Below, piece by piece: positions 1 to 12,173 of a stretch of 64,000 nucleotides of DNA. This DNA comes from Kitasatospora sp. NBC_01246 (GTDB taxonomy: Bacteria; Actinomycetota; Actinomycetes; Streptomycetales; Streptomycetaceae), in contig NZ_CP108484.1 in NCBI RefSeq assembly GCF_036226505.1, positions 3,720,001 to 3,784,000 of the forward strand, in the 5' to 3' direction. How positions within the stretch are numbered: the stretch's first letter is position 1; every line of letters begins with the position of its first letter. The notes beneath the pieces are model-generated. The model had not been told where the DNA came from and ran no database searches. It saw only the letters and a program-made list of their open reading frames with translations. The translations under genes were made by a program, and so were the position numbers.

Positions 1-1057
1 GCAGGGTCGTCCCCAGGGCCGCCCGGACACCGAAGTCCTTGGTGAGCAGCCAGTGGATCAGCGTCCAGCCGATCTCCTGGTGGATCAGGTAGAGCGGGTA
101 GGTCAGCGCACCGGCGACCGTCAGCCACTTCCACTGCACCCAGTCGAACACGCCCAGCGCGGCACCCAGCACCAGGGCGAACGCGGCCGTCACCGCACCG
201 GCCATGACGTTCCACGAAAGGGGGTGGCCGAGAACGTTGACGTACACCTCCTGGATGGAGGTCAGGCGGGTCAGCGCGAGGATCCAGGAGAATCCGACGA
301 TCCCCCAGAGCAGCAGGTTCTGACCGAAGCGGTACATCAGGAACATGCCGACGCCGGCGATGAAGAACGGCGACTCGTTCGGCATGGCGAGGGTGGTCAG
401 CAGCGGGAGGTCCGCCTGCGGGGCGAGCACCGCGAGGATCGTCCAGATCCCGCAGAACGCCACCACCTTGCGGTAGGTGAGGCCGGTCGCCACGACGATC
501 GCGAAGAGCAGGTAGAACCGCATCTCCACCCAGAGCGTCCAGTAGACGCCGTCGACGTGCCGCATCCCGAGCGGAGTCTGAAGCATGGTCAGGTTGCCGA
601 GGATGGTGCCGGCGTTGAGCCCGTCACCGGCCCCCGAACGGGCGAACTGCTTGAGGTTCAGCACCACCAGGCTGGTGAGCGCTATGCCCGCCCAGTAGCC
701 GGGGTACAGCCGGACCACCCGGGAGACGAAGAACTCCCCCGGCCGCTTCCCCCAGCAGCTCATGCAGATCACGAAGCCGCTGATGACGAAGAACAGCTCC
801 ACCCCGAGCCAGCCGTAGGCCGCCATCCGGTTCACCGTCGGCAGTACGTCCTTCGGAGTGACGCCCTGCCACACCCCGGAGATGCCGACGTAGGCGGTCC
901 AGTGGAAGGAGAGCACGCTCAGGGCCGCGAAGAGACGCATCCCGTCGAGCGCGTACAGCCGGGGGCGCTTGGCGCGACCATCGGGCGACTGGCCCCCGCG
1001 CGCGGCCGAACGGCGCCGGAGAAGCGAGGGCTTCGTGAGAAGGGGGGCAGAGGTCAT
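1..1057 (-). CDS. Acyltransferase 3 family membrane protein (C-terminus cut by window edge)
   Basis: Reading the minus strand from the ATG at 1057 gives an open frame to the window edge of about 352 residues with no stop. After a basic cytoplasmic N-terminus it has [21 protein letters not shown] and then [19 protein letters not shown], the hallmark of acyltransferase 3 (OafA/WecH-like) integral membrane enzymes, with the usual Ser-Gly-Phe after a hydrophobic helix and an Arg-Leu-Tyr-Pro segment just after. Such enzymes transfer acyl groups to cell-surface sugars or secondary metabolites; the substrate cannot be told here. It lies downstream of tuf on the same strand but beyond a strong terminator, so it is probably a separate unit. 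The C-terminal helices are outside the window. Confidence 0.85.
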   Translation of the reverse strand, partial: MTSAPLLTKPSLLRRRSAARGGQSPDGRAKRPRLYALDGMRLFAALSVLSFHWTAYVGISGVWQGVTPKDVLPTVNRMAAYGWLGVELFFVISGFVICMSCWGKRPGEFFVSRVVRLYPGYWAGIALTSLVVLNLKQFARSGAGDGLNAGTILGNLTMLQTPLGMRHVDGVYWTLWVEMRFYLLFAIVVATGLTYRKVVAFCGIWTILAVLAPQADLPLLTTLAMPNESPFFIAGVGMFLMYRFGQNLLLWGIVGFSWILALTRLTSIQEVYVNVLGHPLSWNVMAGAVTAAFALVLGAALGVFDWVQWKWLTVAGALTYPLYLIHQEIGWTLIHWLLTKDFGVRAALGTTL

Positions 1058-1188
1058 TCCGGAGCGCTTTCAGCGAGTGGGGCGGAGAGCCTCGGTCAGC
1101 CTCGCCCTGGCGACGGCTGCGGGTGGCTCAGTCTATCCGCAGCGCGATCGCCCTACGCACAGGACCCCCGCGCGCTCCGCGCGACACG

Positions 1189-1228
1189 CCGAAGGGCCCC
1201 GCACACCGAGGTGTGCGGGGCCCTTCGG
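1189..1228 (-). terminator. Intrinsic terminator after tuf
   Basis: Perfect 18-19 bp GC-rich inverted repeat with a tiny loop (CCGAAGGGCCCCGCACACC paired to its complement), beginning 39 nt after the tuf stop. It is palindromic, so it can also block transcription from the other side. There is no long T-run, as is usual in streptomycetes. Confidence 0.85.
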
Positions 1229-1266
1229 ACTTCACCTGTGTGACACAGGCAGGTCCAGAGCCTCGA

Positions 1267-2460
<1,194 letters not shown>

Positions 2461-2577
2461 TGCAGTCCTCCTGAGGACAGTTCTGTACGCCGTGCTGACG
2501 TCAGTTGGTCTTTGATCGGGTTGGGTATGCGGCGCTGGAGTGCGCCCCATGCCGTCCCGCGGGTGGGGGCGGAGGCC

Positions 2578-2626
2578 CCCGGGGGAATCCGAGTGGGTTC
2601 CCCCGGGTTCGCCTCCTAATAGCCTA
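2578..2626 (-). promoter_or_regulatory. Possible tuf promoter -10 and leader stem-loop in the fusA-tuf gap
   Basis: On the minus strand a TAGGCT hexamer (2621-2626) fits the vegetative -10, but the -35 (TTCGGG region) is poor. Just inside the predicted transcript, 2578-2607 forms a 10-bp stem (CCCGGGGGAA/TTCCCCCGGG) with a 10-nt loop. Separate tuf1 promoters in this gap are known in some streptomycetes; here the assignment is inference. The stem might instead attenuate fusA read-through. Confidence 0.45.
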
Positions 2627-2696
2627 AGGGTTCGCAATCGTCCCGAATGTCGGGATGTCCTGCGAGCTCGGGCAAGGACTCGGCTCGCGCCGGTCC

Positions 2697-4802
<2,106 letters not shown>

Positions 4803-4841
4803 GGTGGCTCGTTCTCTCTCTGTCTAGTGACGGGGTTCGGA

Positions 4842-5312
4842 CTACCAGCGGTAGTGCGCGAAGGCCTTGTTGGACTCGGCCATCTTGTGGGTGTCCTCGC
4901 GACGCTTCACGGAAGCGCCCAGGCCGTTGCTGGCGTCGAGGATCTCGTTCATCAGGCGCTCGGTCATGGTCTTCTCGCGACGGGCGCGGGAGTAACCGAC
5001 CATCCAGCGCAGCGCCAGGGTGCTGGCGCGGCCCGGACGGACCTCGACCGGAACCTGGTAGGTCGCGCCACCGACACGGCGGGACTTGACCTCAAGAGCC
5101 GGCTTGACGTTCTCCAGCGCGCGCTTCAGCGCCACGACGGGGTCGGAGCCGGTCTTCTCGCGGACGCCCTCAAGGGCGCCGTAGACGATCCGCTCGGCGG
5201 TGGAGCGCTTGCCGTGCAGCAGGATCTTGTTGACCAGCTGGGTGACGACCGGGGAGCCGTAAACCGGGTCGATGATGACCGGGCGCTTCGGGGCGGGGCC
5301 CTTACGAGGCAT
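4842..5312 (-). CDS. rpsG: 30S ribosomal protein S7
   Basis: S7, 156 aa, the standard bacterial length. This is a primary 16S rRNA-binding protein that nucleates the head of the small subunit. It starts [20 protein letters not shown] at the ATG at 5312, only 2 nt after the rpsL stop, and ends [15 protein letters not shown]. The basic loop and the [16 protein letters not shown] beta-hairpin are intact. The very close spacing to rpsL suggests translational coupling. Confidence 0.98.
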   Translation of the reverse strand: MPRKGPAPKRPVIIDPVYGSPVVTQLVNKILLHGKRSTAERIVYGALEGVREKTGSDPVVALKRALENVKPALEVKSRRVGGATYQVPVEVRPGRASTLALRWMVGYSRARREKTMTERLMNEILDASNGLGASVKRREDTHKMAESNKAFAHYRW

Positions 5313-5314
5313 TC

Positions 5315-5686
5315 TTACTTCTCCTTCTTGGCGCCGTAGCGGCTGCGAGCCTGCTTGCGGTTCTTGACACCCTGGGTGTCGAGCGAACCGCGGATGATCT
5401 TGTAGCGGACACCAGGAAGGTCCTTCACACGACCACCGCGCACCAGCACGATGGAGTGCTCCTGCAGGTTGTGGCCCTCGCCCGGGATGTAAGCGGTGAC
5501 CTCGATCCCGCTGGTGAGGCGCACACGGGCGACCTTACGAAGCGCCGAGTTCGGCTTCTTCGGGGTGGTCGTGTACACACGCGTGCAGACGCCGCGACGC
5601 TGGGGCGAGCCCTTCAGCGCGGGAGTCTTGTTCTTCTCGACCTTGTCCTGCCGGCCCTTTCGGACCAGCTGCTGGATCGTAGGCAC
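5315..5686 (-). CDS. rpsL: 30S ribosomal protein S12
   Basis: S12, 123 aa, decoding-centre protein. The start chosen is the GTG at 5686 ([20 protein letters not shown]), the family's usual N-terminus; the frame stays open upstream to 5743 but that part is leader. The loop [20 protein letters not shown] carries Lys43, and the second loop [13 protein letters not shown] carries Lys88. Both are the wild-type residues whose substitution gives streptomycin resistance or ribosome hyperactivity in streptomycetes, so the window shows no such allele. First gene of the str operon. Confidence 0.97.
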   Translation of the reverse strand: MPTIQQLVRKGRQDKVEKNKTPALKGSPQRRGVCTRVYTTTPKKPNSALRKVARVRLTSGIEVTAYIPGEGHNLQEHSIVLVRGGRVKDLPGVRYKIIRGSLDTQGVKNRKQARSRYGAKKEK

Positions 5687-5929
5687 CGTTTCTCCGTTTT
5701 CTGTGTGCCAAGGCTTGGTAAAACTAACCTGCGGTGTCTCCATCGCACACGACCCCGTGGTCGACCCACGCGGTCGGGTGTGTTGGGCTTATTCCGACAC
5801 GGAATCCCATGAGCTGATGTACAGCGACGGCGCTCAACGCGCGGAGCACTGGGAGGCGCTCCGGCTCGGCGCGGCGGCCGGTGTGCATGCACGCACAAGG
5901 ACCCGGGGACACCCCAGGCACAAGGTCAG

Positions 5930-5958
5930 AGCGTACCTAGCGCATCGGGCTCGGTCAA
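5930..5958 (-). promoter_or_regulatory. str operon (rpsL) promoter
   Basis: Minus-strand TTGACC (5953-5958), a 17-nt spacer and TACGCT (5930-5935) match the sigma-HrdB consensus well. Transcription should start near 5923 and give a leader of about 235 nt before the rpsL GTG. In the rest of 5687-6138 no coding region is convincing: it is leader, promoter and GC-rich spacer after the DUF1707 gene. Confidence 0.75.
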
Positions 5959-6138
5959 AACAAATGCAACGCCGCAGGTCGCGGCGGTGGCCGGGCGGCG
6001 CCGGGGTGTCGCGCGCACGACTTCCCGGTGACGAACCGCTCTTCTGCCGCTCTACCACACCCCGGCGGGCGCCGCCACCGGGGCGGGCGCCGGCCGGGGG
6101 GCCGGGCGGGCGAGGGCGATCGGCCGGTCAGGCGCCAG

Positions 6139-6202
6139 GCGGTCAGGCGCTCAGGCGCTCAGGCGATCAGGCGATCAGGCGATCAGGCGATCAGGCGATC
6201 AG
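6139..6202. repeat. Octamer tandem repeat GCGATCAG x8
   Basis: Eight head-to-tail 8-bp units: one GCGGTCAG, two GCGCTCAG, then five identical GCGATCAG. The array runs over the last codons and stop of the DUF1707 gene (stop 6191-6193). Because each unit read on the minus strand restores CTG-ATC-GCC-TGA, gain or loss of units should not change the protein end. Confidence 0.9.
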
Positions 6203-6781
6203 GGCCAGCATCAGCAGGGTGTAGACGGCGCTGGCCAGGTAGCCGAAGACCAGGCCGACCGTGGCCATGGTGTCGCCCTCCTCGTTGCGCTCCCGGATCT
6301 GGGCCTTGGCAATGTGCCCGGTGATCACGGCCGGCAGCCCGAGCCCCATCAGGCCGAGCACCATCGACGCCACGGCCGTGCTGTTGGTCGGGCGGGTCGG
6401 CACCGGCGGGGGCGGCAGCAGGAAGGTCTGCGGCACCGGCTGGCCGACCGCCGTCATCGGCGGCATCGGCGTCACCATCGGGCCGGAGGGCAGATCGGCC
6501 ACCAGCCGGGCCAGCTCGCCGTACGTCTGCGCGGCGCTCGCCGCGTCGAAGCGCTGGCCGTACTCGTCGGCGGAGAGCCGGCCCTCGGCGTACGCGGCCT
6601 TCAGCACGTCGACCGTGCGGTCCCGGTCGGTGTGGGCCGCCCGCATCGCCGACTGCGGCATCGGCGCCGGCTGCGCGTAGGACTGGGCGTACGGCTGCGG
6701 CTGCGCGTACGGCTTGGCCGGTACCTGGGGCGGCCGTCCTCCGTACCCGGGGCCCTGCTCGCCCCACGGTTGAACGGCCAT
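6191..6781 (-). CDS. DUF1707 and DUF4190 domain membrane protein
   Basis: 196 aa from the ATG at 6781 (MAVQPWGEQGPGYGG), preceded by GGAGG; an upstream ATG at 6820 in the same frame lacks this site. After a Pro/Gln/Tyr-rich segment comes a DUF1707 (SHOCT-like) stretch, AHTDRDRTVDVLKAAYAEGR followed by LSADEYGQRFD. Then a Pro-rich linker leads to a DUF4190-type pair of hydrophobic helices with VASMVLGLMGLGLPAVITGH and ATVGLVFGYLASAVYTLLML. Such proteins are common membrane proteins of unknown function in actinobacteria. Its stop lies in an octamer repeat. Confidence 0.85.
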   Translation of the reverse strand: MAVQPWGEQGPGYGGRPPQVPAKPYAQPQPYAQSYAQPAPMPQSAMRAAHTDRDRTVDVLKAAYAEGRLSADEYGQRFDAASAAQTYGELARLVADLPSGPMVTPMPPMTAVGQPVPQTFLLPPPPVPTRPTNSTAVASMVLGLMGLGLPAVITGHIAKAQIRERNEEGDTMATVGLVFGYLASAVYTLLMLALIA

Positions 6782-7019
6782 CCGCCACCTCCGACACCCC
6801 GGCGCGCCGTGCGCGCTCACTGGCCTTCATAGTGCAGGACGAACAGGGGGCCTGAGTAGTTGCCACTTTCCGCGACCTGCCTCGGCGGCCCCGAGGAGCG
6901 CCTCACACTCACCCGTTCGGCCCAGCCCAGCCCAAGATCATCAATCCGGACGACAGGCCGCCCCGGGCGATGGCAGGCTGGCCTGGACATTCACCCGTTT
7001 CCCAGCAGAGAAGGCCGCC

Positions 7020-7823
7020 ATGCAGGCGTCAGCACCGCCGTCCCCGGTCCCCGCGTCCCCGGTCCCCGCCGCCGTCAGCATCCAGGGGCTGTGGAAGCAC
7101 TTCGGCAGCCAGGCGGCGGTCGCCGGACTGAGCCTGGAGCTGCCGGCCGGCGCGTTCATCGGCCTGGTCGGCCCGAACGGCGCCGGCAAGACCACCACGC
7201 TCTCCATGGTCACCGGCCTGCTCCGGCCCGACCAGGGCACCGTCCTGGTGCACGGCGCCGACGTCTGGGCCGACCCGGTCGCGGCGAAGGCCCGGATCGG
7301 CATCCTGCCCGAGGGCCTGCGGATGTTCGAACGGCTCAGCGGCCGCGAACTGCTGCAGTACAACGGCCGGCTGCGCGGCCTGCCCGGGGCCGAGGTGGAC
7401 CGCCGCGCCGAGGAGCTGCTGGCCGTCCTGGACCTCGCCGGTGACGCCGACAAGCTGGTCGCCGACTACTCCACCGGGATGCGCAAGAAGATCGGCCTGG
7501 CCGCCGCGCTGCTGCACAACCCCGACGTGCTCTTCCTGGACGAGCCCTTCGAGGGCGTCGACCCGGTCTCCGCCCAGACCATCCGCGGCGTGCTCAAGCG
7601 CTACGCCGCGGCCGGCTCCACCGTCATCTTCTCCAGCCATGTCATGGAACTCGTCGAGCAGCTCTGCGACTGGGTCGCCGTGGTCAACGCCGGCCGGGTG
7701 ATCGCCCAGGGCCCGCTGGACACCGTGCGCGGCGACCGCAGCCTGCACGAGGCGTTCCTGGACCTGATCGGCGTCCGCGAGGACGACGGCCAGGCCCTCG
7801 GCTGGCTCGGGGGCGAGCGGTGA
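7020..7823 (+). CDS. ABC transporter ATP-binding protein
   Basis: 267 aa. The Walker A motif is GPNGAGKTTT (about residues 57-66), the signature is YSTGMRKKIG, Walker B is VLFLDEPFEG, and an H-loop SSHVMEL follows. The overall pattern is the CcmA/NatA-like subfamily of ABC-2 type exporters. The first 18 residues are a Pro/Ser/Val-rich tail. Its stop overlaps the start of the permease at 7820 (GTGA), so the two are one transcript and presumably one complex at the membrane. The substrate is unknown. Confidence 0.92.
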   Translation: MQASAPPSPVPASPVPAAVSIQGLWKHFGSQAAVAGLSLELPAGAFIGLVGPNGAGKTTTLSMVTGLLRPDQGTVLVHGADVWADPVAAKARIGILPEGLRMFERLSGRELLQYNGRLRGLPGAEVDRRAEELLAVLDLAGDADKLVADYSTGMRKKIGLAAALLHNPDVLFLDEPFEGVDPVSAQTIRGVLKRYAAAGSTVIFSSHVMELVEQLCDWVAVVNAGRVIAQGPLDTVRGDRSLHEAFLDLIGVREDDGQALGWLGGER

Positions 7824-9466
7824 GCTCCACCCGCGCCGACACCGGGGTCCGCACCGCCCGCGCGACCGTGCCCGACGGGCGCGTGGTCGTCCGCACCCTG
7901 GTGTCGCTCAAGCTGCGACTGCTCCGCAACGGCCTGCGGCGCAGCCGCGGACGCGCCGTGCTCTACGTCGTCGGCACGGTGGCCGGCCTGCTGTTCGCCT
8001 CGCTGATCGCGTTCCTGCTGGCCCTGCTGAACGGGCACGCCGGCGCCGGCGACGCGGGCGTGATGCTGGTCGGCGCCCTCACCATCAGCTGGGCCGCGCT
8101 GCCGCTGTTCCTCTTCGCCAGCGACGAGAGCGCCGACCCGACCCGGCTCACCATGCTGCCGCTGCGCCCCGGCCCGCTGCTGCGCGGCTCGGCGCTGGCC
8201 GCGCTGCTCGGGCCCGGCCCGCTGGTCGCCCTGGTGCTGGTCACCGGCGCGGCGCTGTCCGGCGCGGACGGCGCCGCCTCGGCGACGGCCGCGGTGGTCG
8301 GCGTCCCGCTGACGGTGCTCACCCTGGTGACGCTCTCCCGCGCGGTCGCGGCGGGCAACGCCCGGCTGCTCTCCAGCCGGCGCGGCAAGGACTTCGCGAT
8401 CTTCGGCGGTCTGCTCTTCGCGCTGCTGATCCAGGTCGCCAACGTCGGTTCGCAGAGCGTCTTCGGCAAGCCGGGGAAGGACGGCCTCGACCTCAGCCCG
8501 CTGGCACCGATCGCCTCGGTGCTGCGCTGGGTGCCGCCGGTCGGCGCGGCGGACGCCGGACGCACCGCCGGTGAGGGGCGGTACGGGCTGGCGCTGCTCC
8601 AGCTGGCCTCCACGGCCGTCGTGCTGGCCCTGCTGCTGCGCTGGTGGCGGGCCAGCCTCCAGCAACTGATGGTCACCGCCGACGCCTCCACCCTGGAGGT
8701 GGCGCGCGGCGTGCAGGCCTCGCGCGGCTGGGGCTTCCTGCCCGCCGGCCGGACCGGCGCGGTGATGCAGCGCCACCTGCGCTACGCCTGGCGGGAGCCG
8801 CGCGCCAAGGCCGCCGTCTTCACCAGCATCGGGATGACGGTGGTGATCTGCGTGCTCTCGGTGGTCCAGGGCTGGTCGACCGTCTACCTGGTGGCCGCCA
8901 CCGGGATGTTCCTCGGTCTGCAGATGCTCAACCTGTTCGGCATGGACGGCTCGGCGTTCTGGATGGTCGCCGCGACCCTGCTGACCCCCGCCGACGCCCG
9001 CGAGGAGCTGCGCGGGCGGGCGTTCGCGATCCTCTCCTACGCGGTGCCGGTCACCCTGGTGCTGGCGCTGCTGCTGGCCGCCGTCACCGGTGACTGGGCC
9101 GGTCTGGCGCCGGCGTTCGGCCTGGCGCTCGGCCTGCTCGGCTGCGGCATCGCGATCGGCGCGGTGCTCAGCGTGCTGGCCCCGTACACCATGCCGTCCG
9201 ACAACAACCCGATGCGCAACGCCGCCCCCGGCCAGGGCGGGCTGGTGATGCTCAACAGCTTCGGCTCGATGTTCGGCGCCGCGCTGCTCAGCCTGCCGGT
9301 CTCCGGCTACCTCGGCTGGGCGCTGCTCTCCGACGGCCCGGCCTGGCCGGTGCTGGCGCTCGGCCTGCTGTACGGCGCGCTGGTCGCCTTCCTCGGCATC
9401 CGGCTGGCCGCCGGCCGCCTGCTGGAGCGTGCCCCGGAGATCCTGGCCAAGGCCGTCGAACGCTGA
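7820..9466 (+). CDS. ABC transporter permease
   Basis: 548 aa, starting at a GTG that overlaps the ATPase stop by four bases. It has many hydrophobic segments (for example LYVVGTVAGLLFASLIAFLL near residue 55 and several pairs after residue 320) separated by a large central part, like the long permeases that pair with a single ABC-2 ATPase in actinobacteria. Nothing identifies the exported substrate. Transcription probably ends at the hairpin at 9492-9526. Confidence 0.85.
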   Translation: MSSTRADTGVRTARATVPDGRVVVRTLVSLKLRLLRNGLRRSRGRAVLYVVGTVAGLLFASLIAFLLALLNGHAGAGDAGVMLVGALTISWAALPLFLFASDESADPTRLTMLPLRPGPLLRGSALAALLGPGPLVALVLVTGAALSGADGAASATAAVVGVPLTVLTLVTLSRAVAAGNARLLSSRRGKDFAIFGGLLFALLIQVANVGSQSVFGKPGKDGLDLSPLAPIASVLRWVPPVGAADAGRTAGEGRYGLALLQLASTAVVLALLLRWWRASLQQLMVTADASTLEVARGVQASRGWGFLPAGRTGAVMQRHLRYAWREPRAKAAVFTSIGMTVVICVLSVVQGWSTVYLVAATGMFLGLQMLNLFGMDGSAFWMVAATLLTPADAREELRGRAFAILSYAVPVTLVLALLLAAVTGDWAGLAPAFGLALGLLGCGIAIGAVLSVLAPYTMPSDNNPMRNAAPGQGGLVMLNSFGSMFGAALLSLPVSGYLGWALLSDGPAWPVLALGLLYGALVAFLGIRLAAGRLLERAPEILAKAVER

Positions 9467-9491
9467 CGGCCAGCCCGTCGGGCACCCCCGC

Positions 9492-9526
9492 GAGCGCCCG
9501 GTCCCCGTCGTCGGGGCCGGGCGCTC
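9492..9526 (+). terminator. Terminator after the ABC transporter genes
   Basis: GAGCGCCCGG-t-CCCC pairs with GGGGCCGGGCGCTC across a short loop, giving a 14-bp stem with one bulged base, 25 nt after the permease stop. Confidence 0.7.
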
Positions 9527-9587
9527 CGGCATCATGGGCGGAGGCCGCCCCGACCGCGGGACGGGCACGACGAGAGCAGGCGACACC

Positions 9588-10901
9588 GTGGGCAAGCGCA
9601 GGCAGCAGGGCGGGACCGGGGCGGACGGGAGCGCCGGACCGCTACTGGAGCAGGCGGTGCGAGCGGTGCTGACCGCACCGGACGAGGGGCTGGACCTCGC
9701 CCTGGACACCGGCGCCTCGCTGCTGGCCGCCTCCCCCGCCCAGTGGCCGGCGGTGAGCCGGGCACTGCTCGGGTACGCGGACACGGCGGTCGGGCGCTGC
9801 TGGTCGGCGGGCTGGCGGCCGGCCGACCTGGCCCGGGTGGTGCGGCGGGAGCTGAAGCCGGTGCACCTGGCCCTCGCGGTGGACCTCATCGCCGCCGAGA
9901 ACCGCCGCCACCCGGCGGCCACCACCGACCGGCGCTGGCAGGAGCAGCTGCGCGAGCTGGAGACCGCGGTGTGGTGGCCGGGCGACGAGGCGTACCTGGG
10001 TGCCTTCGCCGACCGCCACCGGCTGGACCGGTTCGCGCTGGCCACCAACGTGCTGGAGCTGCTGCGCAGCTGGGGCCGGCTGCCCCCGATCGCCCCGGTC
10101 GGCCCGGCTCCCGGGCCGGGCGGGCAGGCCCCCCGGACGGAGCGGCGGGCCGCGGGCCCGGTGCCGGGCGAGCCGCGGATGCTGTCCCGGATCCGGGCGC
10201 TGCTGGCGAAGGCCGAGTCCACCGAGTACCCGGAGGAGGCCGAGGCGCTGACCGCCAAGGCCCAGCAGCTGATGGCCCAGCACAGCATCGACGACGCGCT
10301 GCTGGCGGTCGGCGGCGAGGACCGCGACGCCCCGGCGGCGCTGCGGATCGGCGTGGACAACCCCTACGAGGTCCCGAAGACGATGCTGCTGGACGCGGTG
10401 GCGGCGGCGAACCGGTGCCGGGTGGTCTGGGCGAAGGAGTTCGGCTTCTGCACCATCATCGGCTTCGACGGCGACCTGGACGGCGTCGAGCTGCTCTACA
10501 CCTCGCTGCTGGTGCAGGCGACGCACGCGATGAACAAGGCCGGTTCGCGCCAGCACCTGGACGGCGCCTCGCGCACCAAGGCGTTCCGGCACTCCTTCCT
10601 GGTCGCGTACGCGGCGCGGATCCGTGAGCGGCTGACCGCCGCGACCGAGCAGGCCACCAGCGACGCGGCGGCCGGCCGGCACCTGCGCGAGGACGGCACC
10701 GAGGAGCAGCTGGTGCCGGACGAGCGGCTGCTGCCGGCGCTGGCGGCCCGGACCGAGGCGGTCGACCAGCAGGTCGGGCGGATGTTCCCGAAGCTGGTCT
10801 CGCAGCGGGTCCGGGTGAGCGACGGCGAGGGCTGGGTGGCGGGCCGGGCGGCGGCCGACCGGGCCGCCCTGCACGGCCGGGCCGGGGAGATCCGGCGGTA
10901 G
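9588..10901 (+). CDS. DUF2786 domain-containing protein
   Basis: 437 aa from the GTG at 9588 (MGKRRQQGGTGADGSAGP). The middle contains MLSRIRALLAKAESTEYPEE and EAEALTAKAQQLMAQHSIDD, the DUF2786 signature, followed by a region with GVDNPYEVPKTMLLDAVAAA and GFCTIIGFDGDLDGVELLYT that corresponds to the domain usually attached to it (DUF7168-like). The N-terminal 180 residues are helical and specific to actinomycetes. The family has no settled biochemical role. It is 99 nt before an ADP-ribosylglycohydrolase on the same strand and could be co-transcribed with it. Confidence 0.82.
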   Translation: MGKRRQQGGTGADGSAGPLLEQAVRAVLTAPDEGLDLALDTGASLLAASPAQWPAVSRALLGYADTAVGRCWSAGWRPADLARVVRRELKPVHLALAVDLIAAENRRHPAATTDRRWQEQLRELETAVWWPGDEAYLGAFADRHRLDRFALATNVLELLRSWGRLPPIAPVGPAPGPGGQAPRTERRAAGPVPGEPRMLSRIRALLAKAESTEYPEEAEALTAKAQQLMAQHSIDDALLAVGGEDRDAPAALRIGVDNPYEVPKTMLLDAVAAANRCRVVWAKEFGFCTIIGFDGDLDGVELLYTSLLVQATHAMNKAGSRQHLDGASRTKAFRHSFLVAYAARIRERLTAATEQATSDAAAGRHLREDGTEEQLVPDERLLPALAARTEAVDQQVGRMFPKLVSQRVRVSDGEGWVAGRAAADRAALHGRAGEIRR

Positions 10902-11000
10902 CGGTCGGGCCTGATAGAACGGACGTCGGCAGGGCCGGTCCGGCCGGTCCGGCCTCGGCCCGACCGGCCGGGCGGGCCCCGGGAGCAAGGGGGAGCGACG

Positions 11001-12107
11001 GTGGCGGTGACGGAGTCGGGGTATGCCGACCGGGTACGCGGGGCGCTGCTCGGCGGGGGCGTCGGCGACGCCCTGGGCTGGCCGGTGGAGTTCCAGCAGC
11101 TGCAGCAGATCCGGGAGCAGTACGGCCGGGCCGGGGTGACCGGGCTGCCCGGTGGCGGCCGGATCGCCGAGGTCACCGACGACACCCAGATGACGCTGTT
11201 CACCGCCGAGGGGCTGATCCGCGGCTTCGTCCGGGGCTGGTCGGGCGGCGGCGGATCGGTGCCGGAGGCCGTCCACGGCGCCTACCGGCGCTGGCTGCTG
11301 ACGCAGCAGCAGGGCGCTCCGGACCAGGGCCCGCTCCCCCGCCCGTACGACGGCTGGCTGCTGCGGCAGCCGTTCCTGTACGCGCGGCGGGCGCCGGGCA
11401 ACGCCTGCCTGAGCGGGGTGTCGTACCACCCGGAGTTCCGGGCACCGGCGCCGTTCGGGCAGTCGGGGCCGATCAACGCGCACTCCAAGGGGTGCGGCAC
11501 GGTGATGCGCTCGGCGCCGTTCGGGCTGGCCCGGCTGGGCGTCGAGCAGTCCTTCGGGCTGGCCGCGCAGTGCGCGCAGCTCACCCACGGGCACCCGACC
11601 GGCTACCTGGCGGCGGGCGCGTTCGCGTCGCTGGTCGAGCGGCTGGTGGACGGGGTCGAGCCGTGGACGGCGGTCGGGCAGGTCGTCGAGCAGACCCGGG
11701 ACTGGCCGGGCTCCAAGGAGACCGTCCTGGCGCTGCACCGGGCGGTGCGGGTGGCCGAGGAGGCCGAGCCCTCGGCGGAGGCGGTGGAGCGGGTCGGGCT
11801 CGGCTGGATCGCCGAGGAGTGCCTGGCGATCGCGGTGTACTGCCTGCTGGCCGCCGCGTCCGGGCCGGACCCGGCCCGGACGGCGCTGCTGCTGTCGGTG
11901 AACCACTCCGGGGACAGCGACTCCACCGGCGCGGTCTGCGGCAACCTGGTGGGCGCGGCGTACGGCGCGGCGGCCCTGCCGACGGCCTGGACCGAGGCGG
12001 TCGAGGGCACGGAGACGCTGCTGCGGGTGGCGGACGACCTGCTGGTGCTGTTCGGCAGCCGCGAGCCGACCCACCCGGCCCTGGACGGGCGCTACCCGGC
12101 CTGGTGA
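11001..12107 (+). CDS. ADP-ribosylglycohydrolase family protein (first copy)
   Basis: 368 aa. The DraG/ARH fold is shown by RVRGALLGGGVGDALGWPVE at the N-terminus, EVTDDTQMTLFTAEGL (metal-binding Thr59-Asp60-Asp61), SKGCGTVMRSAPFGLARLG, and NHSGDSDSTGAVCGNLVGAA near the C-terminus with the second Asp-x-Asp metal site. Enzymes of this family remove ADP-ribose from proteins, nucleic acids or small molecules; the substrate here is not known. All metal ligands appear present. A convergent serpin gene follows after 66 nt. A distant paralogue lies at 13588-14583. Confidence 0.88.
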   Translation: MAVTESGYADRVRGALLGGGVGDALGWPVEFQQLQQIREQYGRAGVTGLPGGGRIAEVTDDTQMTLFTAEGLIRGFVRGWSGGGGSVPEAVHGAYRRWLLTQQQGAPDQGPLPRPYDGWLLRQPFLYARRAPGNACLSGVSYHPEFRAPAPFGQSGPINAHSKGCGTVMRSAPFGLARLGVEQSFGLAAQCAQLTHGHPTGYLAAGAFASLVERLVDGVEPWTAVGQVVEQTRDWPGSKETVLALHRAVRVAEEAEPSAEAVERVGLGWIAEECLAIAVYCLLAAASGPDPARTALLLSVNHSGDSDSTGAVCGNLVGAAYGAAALPTAWTEAVEGTETLLRVADDLLVLFGSREPTHPALDGRYPAW

Positions 12108-12173
12108 CCCGGGCGGGCCTGGTGACCGGGTGGGCGGGCCGCCGCACGGCCCCGGCGGCGCCGACGGCGCCGG

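Noticed and set aside
5315-5686. Streptomycin-resistance allele of rpsL
   Set aside because: Lys43 and Lys88 are both wild type.
6139-6202. CRISPR array
   Set aside because: Units are 8 bp with no spacers; a simple tandem repeat.
7601-12074. Very long open frames of 800-900 codons on the minus strand over the ABC, DUF2786 and glycohydrolase genes
   Set aside because: They are antisense to genes with clear domains, are full of Arg, Gln and Pro, and arise from high GC at third positions.
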